From: an uncultured Jannaschia sp.
Lineage (GTDB): Bacteria > Pseudomonadota > Alphaproteobacteria > Rhodobacterales > Rhodobacteraceae
Direction: 5' to 3'
Length of the DNA: 13,446 nt
Assembly (NCBI GenBank): GCA_937916365.1
Contig: CALFSY010000050.1
Location: 1-13,446 of the forward strand
The notes under the pieces are model-generated. The model was not told the origin of the DNA, made no database searches, and was given only the letters and a program-made list of their open reading frames with translations. Below, piece by piece: positions 1 through 5,743 of the stretch (its first letter is position 1; each line of letters opens with the position of its first letter). The position numbers and the translations under genes were made by a program.

Positions 1-177
1 AATCCCCCCCGCTTAGAATTGCGCCGACCACCTCAGTGGCGTGCCACAGAGCGTCGAAAATAGGGCCCAGACGCGCATTCTGCGGGCTATTCAACCAAAG
101 AAAGATTAGACATATCATTGTTCTGCTGGTCGGCGATGCACACGACGCCCGCCGAATATCAATGTTGCGAGGATTAA
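1..177. other. GC-rich flank with no recognised gene
   Basis: No gene could be recognised here. The first 60 bases are about 60% GC by hand count (36 of 60), far above the AT-rich gene that begins at 178, so a composition boundary lies close to the end of that gene. One minus-strand frame and one plus-strand frame stay open across the whole stretch, but neither translation resembles a family I know and neither has a visible start with a ribosome binding site. It could be the edge of a gene that continues outside the window, or a decayed remnant. Confidence 0.4.
130..155 (-). terminator. Possible hairpin downstream of the LysE-family gene
   Basis: TCGGCG at 130-135 is the reverse complement of CGCCGA at 150-155, with 14 bases between. 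It lies about 25 bases past the stop codon of the exporter gene on its strand, where a terminator would be expected. There is no T-run after the stem in the direction of transcription, so this is at best a weak or factor-assisted terminator and may be chance in GC-rich DNA. Confidence 0.2.
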
Positions 178-831
178 TCAGATAAATTCAAAATGTAAAT
201 TCAAGGAAATTCCAATTAAAATAAGCCCGCCAATCCAAGATAACAAGTAGCGTAGCTCTTTCTTATCTTTTATGGTTTGAGCCATCGCCCCTCCCATGTA
301 TGCCACCACAATATCAGACGGAACAGCTGTAAGAGGGACAAGAGCACCTAATATAAGAAGCTGTAATTGAACATTAGTTACCGCACTTTGCCCGCCATCA
401 ATATTCACAAATGGTGGCAAGAAAAGAGCAAAAAACAAAACAGTTTTCGGATTAAATATTTCAACAAATACACCTTGCCAAAAGATAACTAAAAGAGATT
501 TTTCATATATTTTTGGTAAATCAAAATCAGATTTTACATTGCTATATGCATCACGAATCATGCTAATACCCAACCAAATTAGATATATTGATCCGATATA
601 ACGCAGCATTAAAACGAGCCAATCAAATTTATTAAAAACTACCGCTAAACCAAGCGCTGTGGCCACCGCCAAGATTACCCCACCAAGTGCTAATCCAACG
701 GCAGACATTAAGCCAGCAGATTTACTTTGCCCAATACTATGGGATAGGACATAAAGCATCGAAGGTCCCGGCGTAATACTTAAAGCAAGCCCTGCTAATG
801 TGACTACGATAATAGATTCTAAATTAGGCAT
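178..831 (-). CDS. LysE/RhtB-family amino-acid-type exporter
   Basis: This 217-residue inner-membrane protein belongs to the LysE/RhtB (Rht) translocator family, whose members export amino acids or derivatives such as homoserine, threonine, lysine or cysteine by proton antiport. The family signature PGP (residues 21-23) follows the first hydrophobic helix. A glycine-rich second helix (about 38-65) and a third (about 70-91) come next. The NPK motif at about 127-129, followed by a hydrophobic FFALFLPPF stretch, is also typical. The C-terminal half has two more helices, and the length is normal. The ATG follows an AGGTGA ribosome binding site placed inside the last codons of the oxygenase gene, whose stop lies only 4 bases upstream, so the two genes are probably co-translated. 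The substrate cannot be read from sequence. The context suggests the product or substrate of the neighbouring oxygenase (inference). Composition is strongly AT-rich. Confidence 0.9.
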   Translation of the reverse strand: MPNLESIIVVTLAGLALSITPGPSMLYVLSHSIGQSKSAGLMSAVGLALGGVILAVATALGLAVVFNKFDWLVLMLRYIGSIYLIWLGISMIRDAYSNVKSDFDLPKIYEKSLLVIFWQGVFVEIFNPKTVLFFALFLPPFVNIDGGQSAVTNVQLQLLILGALVPLTAVPSDIVVAYMGGAMAQTIKDKKELRYLLSWIGGLILIGISLNLHFEFI

Positions 832-835
832 ATAT

Positions 836-1873
836 TCAATTCACCTTTTGACGTAACCGACTTTCAAACGGATTATTAGTTGAGTTAGGTATATTATTTT
901 CATCAGATAATTGATTTTGCTTTTGTGTGTACCTAAGATAGGGGAAATCACGTATCAACATACGTTCCAAATGCGCACCGGCCTTAAAAGGCTGATATTG
1001 CGCAGGGCGTTCTGTGGTTATCAATTGAGGAAATGGTTGGATTACTGTATCATAATTAGCTGCAACAAAATAAGGTAAAGAAAATCGTTCTGGGCTTAAA
1101 TTTAACACACGATGTGGAGTTGATCGGAGCAAACCGTTACTCCATGCTTCTAGCATATCACCAACATTCACAACGAATACTTGAGGATCCACGGGAACGT
1201 CAATCCAACGGTCATCTTGTGTCATAACTTGAAGACCTTCGTTACGTGTGTGTAGCAAAGTTAAACATTCATAATCGGTATGTGCACCCATATTCACAGA
1301 TTGATGATTAATGCTATTACTTTGGCGTACATAATGAAGAAGCCTGAGCTGCGAAATGGGTTTTGTCATCTGACATGTCATTGCCCCGTTAGGAAGCCCC
1401 AGATGAACCTCTAAACTTGAACATACTAAATGCCCAAGTGCTGAAATTTTTGAATAATATTCGGAAACAATTTCTTTGAATCCAGTCAGTTCAGGCCAAA
1501 CATTTGGTCCTAATACACGATTCCCACTTAAATAATCAGGATCATCATCAGGTAAATCAAGCCCAAGATCAAAAGCCTCATAATTACGATTAACCTCGTC
1601 GGGATAATCCCCTTTTTCATTAAAAGGAACATATCCGCGATGATTCGAACTATGCCCAATATAATAACGCTGCTTCATCTCATCAGGTAAAGTAAAAAAT
1701 TGGCGAGCAGCATGATAAGTTGCTTCGATTAATTCAAGATCAATACCATGATCACATATTCTAAAAAATCCTATATTACGCGCTGCCCAACCAATGGTGT
1801 CTGCAACCTCTTTGAAATGAATTTCATCATTCTTCATAAGCCCAGAAACACTGATCAGTGGAAGGGAGTCCAT
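836..1873 (-). CDS. Fe(II)/2-oxoglutarate-dependent oxygenase, isopenicillin N synthase-like
   Basis: This soluble dioxygenase belongs to the IPNS/DIOX fold (DIOX_N domain, then the 2OG-FeII_Oxy domain). Such enzymes use Fe(II), O2 and usually 2-oxoglutarate to hydroxylate, desaturate or cyclise small molecules. Counting from the ATG at 1873, the iron ligands are H198 and D200 (in GAHTDY) and H254 (in STPHRV). R263 and S265 form the RxS co-substrate motif. The N-terminal LPLISVSGL and the GFFRICDHGI stretch match the DIOX_N start. A TTG at 1924 would add 17 residues but has no ribosome binding site. The ATG at 1873 has an upstream GGAA and places the conserved N-terminus right at the start, giving 345 residues. 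The C-terminal 35 or so residues are polar and Asn/Gln-rich, probably disordered. The gene sits between the sensor kinase (54 bases upstream) and the exporter (4 bases downstream). The substrate is unknown. It shares general superfamily features with ethylene-forming enzyme, but nothing specific enough to call that. Confidence 0.88.
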   Translation of the reverse strand: MDSLPLISVSGLMKNDEIHFKEVADTIGWAARNIGFFRICDHGIDLELIEATYHAARQFFTLPDEMKQRYYIGHSSNHRGYVPFNEKGDYPDEVNRNYEAFDLGLDLPDDDPDYLSGNRVLGPNVWPELTGFKEIVSEYYSKISALGHLVCSSLEVHLGLPNGAMTCQMTKPISQLRLLHYVRQSNSINHQSVNMGAHTDYECLTLLHTRNEGLQVMTQDDRWIDVPVDPQVFVVNVGDMLEAWSNGLLRSTPHRVLNLSPERFSLPYFVAANYDTVIQPFPQLITTERPAQYQPFKAGAHLERMLIRDFPYLRYTQKQNQLSDENNIPNSTNNPFESRLRQKVN

Positions 1874-1927
1874 GCGATAATTTCCGCATTTAATTTCAGA
1901 ATATCTAATATCACTAGTCTTCAAATA

Positions 1928-3334
1928 TTATTCGATCAATAATTGAGAGTTGCTATGCATTGGGAAATATAGATGGAATGTTGATCCTTGCCCAAGCGTT
2001 GATGTAACAGAAATCGCTCCACCTGATTGCTGCATGAAACCTAAAACCATTGATAACCCCAAACCCGTTCCCATACCAACCTCTTTAGTTGTATAGAAGG
2101 GATCAAAAATTCTGTGCAGATGATCCTCATGGATACCATCACCATAATCTTGGACACTTAAGTGCACATATGAACCTGGCGCTAAATCAACAGAAAGCTC
2201 TTGAATATCAGACCAGGAAAGTTTTATATTCTCAGTTGCAATACATAACAGCCCCCCGCCGAGCATAGCATCCCTTGCATTAATTATAAGATTAAGCAAA
2301 GCATTTTCTGTAGCATTTTTATCAATATTAACTTTCCAAAGATTTTCAGCTAAGTTTAGTTTCAATGTAATATTTGCTGATAAAATGCGCTTACTTAATT
2401 CACAAGTTGTATGAATCAGGTCGTTAAAATCTATAACTTCGGGCTCTAAACGGGAACGTTGTGAAAAGGCAAGCATATTCCGGATCAATTTTGCGCCACG
2501 CTCGGAAGCAGCTTGGGCGGCATTTAAGCATTCCTTCGTATCGGGATCAACAATATTTGCCTCATCTTGAACAAATTCCAAATTTCCAGAAATTATTGTG
2601 AGAAGATTATTAAAATCATGTGCAAACCCGCCGGTTAATCGGCCAACAGCTTCAAGTTTACGCGCTTCAAATAATTTTGCTTCTAAAGATTTTCGCTTCG
2701 TAACTTCCTGGGATAATTGTGCGTGAGATTGCACTAAATCTTCATAACGTTGATTTGAACGTCGTGCCTCGGCAAGCAACTCCAATTTCGCGCTGGCCAT
2801 AGCAGCAACAGTAGTTAAAATTTCCAGCTCTGCGGTACCAAAAGCATTGGGATCTGGGTGTTCACTGTCGATAACCCCCACGACACGGTTACGGAAAATC
2901 ATTGGAACACAGATTTCCGATCTTGCCAGTTGCGTATCTAAAATATAATTTTCATCTCTACGTAAATCTTCGATAATTATAGCCTCTTTTCTTTGCGCAA
3001 CGCGCCCTGTAACCCCTTGGCCAAATGGGATCCGAAGTGGATTTATAATGTTACGTCCAAATGGGTTTTTTTCACCCAGAGCAGCAACTTGAACAAGCTC
3101 TGTTTGAGCTGAGTTTGCTTCATATATTACGCAATCAATAAAATTTAGGCGACCAACAACATTTTGTGCGACATACCAATAAAGATCTTCGGCACTAGGG
3201 ATTGCCATGACATCAATCGCAAACGCATTAAGCGTGCGCAGGATAACAGCCTCATACTTCTGCTCATCGGTATTAATAAGGGATAAGACCGGTTTAAGCA
3301 ATTCAAGAATCCTTTTAGGAAGAATTTTAATCAT
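1928..3334 (-). CDS. Soluble GAF-domain sensor histidine kinase
   Basis: This 468-residue two-component sensor kinase has no signal peptide or membrane segment, so it should be cytosolic. A GAF sensor domain covers about residues 45-185 and contains the GQGVTGRVA and VIDSEHPDPN motifs common to one GAF subgroup. A short coiled coil (about 185-228) leads to the dimerisation/phosphoacceptor helix with H239 in FAHDFNNLL. The HATPase_c domain follows: N-box around N348/N352/D355, G1 box D396-x-G-x-G, F-box IFDPFYTT at 409-416 and G2 box GTGLGLS at 422-428. There is no receiver domain, and no response regulator gene is in the window, so the output partner is unknown. The ATG at 3334 lacks a clear ribosome binding site. 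An AAAAGGA within codons 7-9 lies 7 bases before a TTG (codon 12), so a start 11 codons later is possible. It is the first gene of the AT-rich kinase-oxygenase-exporter cluster, and GAF ligands include small molecules (general knowledge). Confidence 0.9.
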   Translation of the reverse strand: MIKILPKRILELLKPVLSLINTDEQKYEAVILRTLNAFAIDVMAIPSAEDLYWYVAQNVVGRLNFIDCVIYEANSAQTELVQVAALGEKNPFGRNIINPLRIPFGQGVTGRVAQRKEAIIIEDLRRDENYILDTQLARSEICVPMIFRNRVVGVIDSEHPDPNAFGTAELEILTTVAAMASAKLELLAEARRSNQRYEDLVQSHAQLSQEVTKRKSLEAKLFEARKLEAVGRLTGGFAHDFNNLLTIISGNLEFVQDEANIVDPDTKECLNAAQAASERGAKLIRNMLAFSQRSRLEPEVIDFNDLIHTTCELSKRILSANITLKLNLAENLWKVNIDKNATENALLNLIINARDAMLGGGLLCIATENIKLSWSDIQELSVDLAPGSYVHLSVQDYGDGIHEDHLHRIFDPFYTTKEVGMGTGLGLSMVLGFMQQSGGAISVTSTLGQGSTFHLYFPMHSNSQLLIE

Positions 3335-3386
3335 TTATAGTCTAAATTATTTTAACCAAAAAGACAATGGAAAATTTCATATGCCC

Positions 3387-3395
3387 TAACCGTTA
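3387..3395. promoter_or_regulatory. TAACCGTTA palindrome, possible operator near the kinase gene
   Basis: This 9-base odd palindrome (TAAC-N-GTTA) lies about 53 bases upstream of the kinase start codon. The same pattern, TAACGGTTA, recurs at 3564-3572 on the ABC-transporter side. A pair of matching palindromes in a divergent promoter region is what a shared dimeric regulator would use, but the sites are short and the region is AT-rich. Confidence 0.25.
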
Positions 3396-3563
3396 ACCAA
3401 AGTATAAAAAATTTATCATATAAATTGAATAATATAATCAAGATTTCTTTAAGTAACCTTATATATATTATGGATATGATTAACCCTAGCGTTATGGTAT
3501 ATAAAATCTAAATAAATTTGTTTGAAGTTTTTCATTCGGTAGAAATCTAATTTTATACTATAA

Positions 3564-3572
3564 TAACGGTTA
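3564..3572. promoter_or_regulatory. TAACGGTTA palindrome, second copy of the TAAC-N-GTTA site
   Basis: This is the reverse complement of the site at 3387-3395. It immediately overlaps the end of a TATAAT hexamer (3559-3564), a position where a bound protein could block or modify transcription toward the ABC transporter. This is inference from position only. Confidence 0.25.
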
Positions 3573-3595
3573 TACTTTCATCTTATGTATTGCGT

Positions 3596-3646
3596 ACTTG
3601 TCGTGGCAAACTATGGCACAAGTTACACATAAACATGTGTGCGTAC
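3596..3646 (+). promoter_or_regulatory. Cluster of nested inverted and direct repeats upstream of the ABC transporter
   Basis: ACTTGT (3596-3601) and ACAAGT (3618-3623) are inverted arms enclosing two copies of TGGCA separated by AACTA. Directly after comes ACACAT-AAAC-ATGTGT (3625-3640), a 6-base inverted repeat with a 4-base loop. The heptamer TGCGTAC flanks the whole cluster, at 3591-3597 and 3640-3646. Together these look like binding sites for a dimeric regulator, or a hairpin if transcribed. No specific regulator can be named. Confidence 0.3.
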
Positions 3647-3670
3647 GGTTGGGTTTCCTTTCTGTTCTGT

Positions 3671-3712
3671 GGGTTGTGTCAAACATCGCTTATCCGTATC
3701 CATAAGCAACCC
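3671..3712 (+). promoter_or_regulatory. Possible structured 5' leader of the ABC transporter gene
   Basis: GCTTAT (3688-3693) pairs with ATAAGC (3702-3707) over an 8-base loop. Outer bases GGGTT (3671-3675) can pair with AACCC (3708-3712), leaving a bulge of about 12 bases on the 5' side only. The structure ends 7 bases before the AAGGA ribosome binding site, where folding could affect translation. It matches no riboswitch class I recognise. Confidence 0.25.
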
Positions 3713-3719
3713 TATTGCT

Positions 3720-3724
3720 AAGGA
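3720..3724 (+). promoter_or_regulatory. Ribosome binding site fixing the ABC transporter start
   Basis: AAGGA lies 8 bases before the ATG at 3733. It falls inside the extra codons that a TTG start at 3715 would add, which favours the ATG as the true start. Confidence 0.6.
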
Positions 3725-3732
3725 TATGGTTC

Positions 3733-5565
3733 ATGGCACCTTCGCCGTATCGCACCTCTGCTGTATCTAACTCTACCCATGCGCCGGGCACGTCGGAAGA
3801 TCGGGAAAAATCTCGTAATATAAATAGTTTGCGCGATTTGATCCCTTTTCTGCGACCGTATCTTGGTATGTTGATGATGGCTTTGGTGGCACTGGTTTTC
3901 ACGGCGGTCGTATCTCTGGCGCTGCCTCTGGCGGTGCGGCGGGTGGTTGATGGATTTGATACTGCAAACACCGATTTACTTAACCAATATTTTTTGGCCG
4001 CCTTGGTCATCGCTATGCTTTTGGCCTTGGGCACGGGCGCGCGGTATTATCTGGTAACCCGGTTGGGTGAACGGGTAATTGCCGATATTCGTATAACACT
4101 TTTCAATCGAATGATTGATATGAGCCCCGCATTCTACGAACGCATTTTAACCGGTGAAGTTCTAAGCCGCCTGACCACAGACACCACGCTATTGCTAAGT
4201 GTTATATCATCGTCTGTTTCTGTTGCATTGCGCAACCTGTTGGTCTTGGTTGGCGGGTTGGTTTTGATGCTGATTACATCGGCAAAACTGACGGGAATGG
4301 TATTATTAATCGTGCCTGTGATTGTTGTGCCGATTGTGATTTTAGGGCGGCGTTTGCGGCACTTATCACGCGCAAATCAAGATTGGATCGCAGAAAGTTC
4401 CGGTAATGCGTCCGAGGCATTATTGTCTGCCCAAACGGTGCAAGCCTTTACCCATGAAAAACCTTCAACCGACGCCTTTGGACGCGTCACCGAACAAAGT
4501 TTTAACAGTGCACAACAACGAATCGGCACCCGGGCGATTATGACCGTGATTGTTATTTCCATGGTTTTTGCAGGAATTATTGGTGTGCTGTGGGTGGGCG
4601 CCCGCGATGTGCGCGACACAATCATGTCTGTGGGTGAGCTGATCCAATTTCTGATTTACGCAATCATGGTCGCAGGTGCCGTGGGCGCCCTTAGCGAAAT
4701 TTGGGGCGAATTACAGCGAGCGGCGGGCGCAACCGAACGCCTGGTGGAATTGTTGCGCATTCAAGACATAGTCACAGACCCCGCAAACAACACCCCCCTA
4801 CCCCATGGGGGAAAAGGCGAAATCATCTTTGAGAGTGTCACATTTTCCTACCCAACCCGCCCCGAAGATGCCGTGTTGAATAACGTGAGTTTCACCATCC
4901 ATCCCGGGGAAACCGTGGCATTGGTTGGCCCATCAGGGGCCGGTAAAACAACACTCTTTCAACTGATCTTACGATTTTACGATCCAGATACAGGATACAT
5001 CACATTGGATGGCCAAAGCCTGCGCACAATGGCACGGGAAACGTTTCGCCGTGCCATTGCGCTTGTCCCACAAGATCCGGTAATTTTCGCCGCATCTGCG
5101 CGGGAAAACATCCGATTTGGCCGCCCCGAAGCCAGCGATGCAGAGATTGAAATGGCCGCCAAAGCCGCCGCCGCGCATGGTTTTTTGAAGGGTTTACCAA
5201 ATGGTTACGACACATATGTTGGCGAACGGGGATTGATGTTATCGGGGGGGCAAAAACAACGTATCGCCATCGCACGGGCAATTTTGCGCGATGCCCCCAT
5301 CCTATTATTGGATGAAGCCACCAGCGCGCTTGACGCCGAATCCGAACGCGCCGTGCATAATGCGGTTACCGCCTTAAGCCAGGGGCGCACAACATTGATC
5401 GTGGCACATCGGTTGGCCACAGTAAAACAAGCAGACCGAATTTTAGTGTTTGAGGCCGGGCGCATCGTGGCGGAAGGCACCCACACATCACTGGTTGCCC
5501 AAAACGGCCTTTATGCACGGTTGGCACGATTACAATTTACCGAAGGTTTGACCGCGGCAGAGTAA
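3733..5565 (+). CDS. ABC exporter half-transporter, MsbA/BmrA type (fused membrane and ATPase domains)
   Basis: This 610-residue fused half-transporter should work as a homodimer or heterodimer in the inner membrane, exporting lipids, drugs or other hydrophobic compounds. About 44 polar residues precede six membrane helices, at roughly 45-68, 87-108, 160-182, 185-205, 268-290 and 302-321. The nucleotide-binding domain has Walker A GPSGAGKT (K405), Q-loop Q447, signature LSGGQ (503-507), Walker B with D527-E528 and switch H559. All catalytic residues are intact. A TTG at 3715 would add six residues, but the ribosome binding site favours the ATG. The next gene starts 178 bases downstream. Alphaproteobacterial relatives are often labelled lipid A exporter MsbA. 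However, no kdtA/lpxK-type neighbour is present, so I do not assign msbA, and the substrate stays open. It is divergent from the kinase cluster and has a more core-like composition. Confidence 0.92.
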   Translation: MAPSPYRTSAVSNSTHAPGTSEDREKSRNINSLRDLIPFLRPYLGMLMMALVALVFTAVVSLALPLAVRRVVDGFDTANTDLLNQYFLAALVIAMLLALGTGARYYLVTRLGERVIADIRITLFNRMIDMSPAFYERILTGEVLSRLTTDTTLLLSVISSSVSVALRNLLVLVGGLVLMLITSAKLTGMVLLIVPVIVVPIVILGRRLRHLSRANQDWIAESSGNASEALLSAQTVQAFTHEKPSTDAFGRVTEQSFNSAQQRIGTRAIMTVIVISMVFAGIIGVLWVGARDVRDTIMSVGELIQFLIYAIMVAGAVGALSEIWGELQRAAGATERLVELLRIQDIVTDPANNTPLPHGGKGEIIFESVTFSYPTRPEDAVLNNVSFTIHPGETVALVGPSGAGKTTLFQLILRFYDPDTGYITLDGQSLRTMARETFRRAIALVPQDPVIFAASARENIRFGRPEASDAEIEMAAKAAAAHGFLKGLPNGYDTYVGERGLMLSGGQKQRIAIARAILRDAPILLLDEATSALDAESERAVHNAVTALSQGRTTLIVAHRLATVKQADRILVFEAGRIVAEGTHTSLVAQNGLYARLARLQFTEGLTAAE

Positions 5566-5743
5566 ATCTAGCACCGGCCATCGAATCGCCACCGCAACAT
5601 GCAGCATGATTATAAAAGCGTTTTTTCAGCTTTAAGGTATTTGCACACATACATTTTAAGGTGCAATGTAGAACGTATCAAAGAACCGCTTGAAAAAGAC
5701 GGCACCGATATAAGGCATACCGATAAGGGAGGATCATAATCAC
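5566..5743 (+). promoter_or_regulatory. Leader of the acyl-CoA synthetase gene with TTGCAC...GTGCAA inverted repeat
   Basis: TTGCAC (5641-5646) and GTGCAA (5661-5666) form a perfect 6-base inverted repeat with centres 20 bases apart, about two helical turns, as expected for a dimeric repressor. The repeat lies about 80 bases before the start codon of the synthetase. The TTGCAC arm could also serve as a -35 element, with CAATGT 17 bases later as a poor -10. A strong AAGGGAGGA ribosome binding site occupies 5725-5733. No clear terminator for the ABC gene was found. Confidence 0.3.

Larger units (their letters stand above)
3335..3732. promoter_or_regulatory. Very AT-rich divergent intergenic region
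   Basis: This 398-base gap separates the minus-strand kinase cluster from the plus-strand ABC transporter, so it must hold both promoters. No gene is seen in it. Positions 3421-3480 contain only 10 G/C in 60 bases. Several -10-like hexamers are present, including TATAAT at 3559-3564 (plus strand), but none has a convincing -35 partner. TTAACC, which resembles the alphaproteobacterial CtrA half-site, occurs three times in one orientation, at 3352, 3393 and 3480. From about 3590 onward the sequence becomes less AT-rich and carries the small symmetric elements listed separately. Confidence 0.6.

Noticed and set aside
1..177. Transposase or insertion-sequence remnant in the left flank
   Set aside because: Two frames are open across the stretch, but no DDE motif, terminal repeat or familiar transposase stretch could be recognised.
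836..1873. Idea that the oxygenase is an ethylene-forming enzyme
   Set aside because: It shares GAHTDY, STPH and a C-terminal segment with that enzyme, but these are general features of the superfamily. No residue set specific to ethylene formation could be confirmed by eye.
3733..5565. Naming the ABC exporter msbA
   Set aside because: The domain layout fits, but many half-transporters of other function look the same, and no lipid A biosynthesis gene is adjacent.
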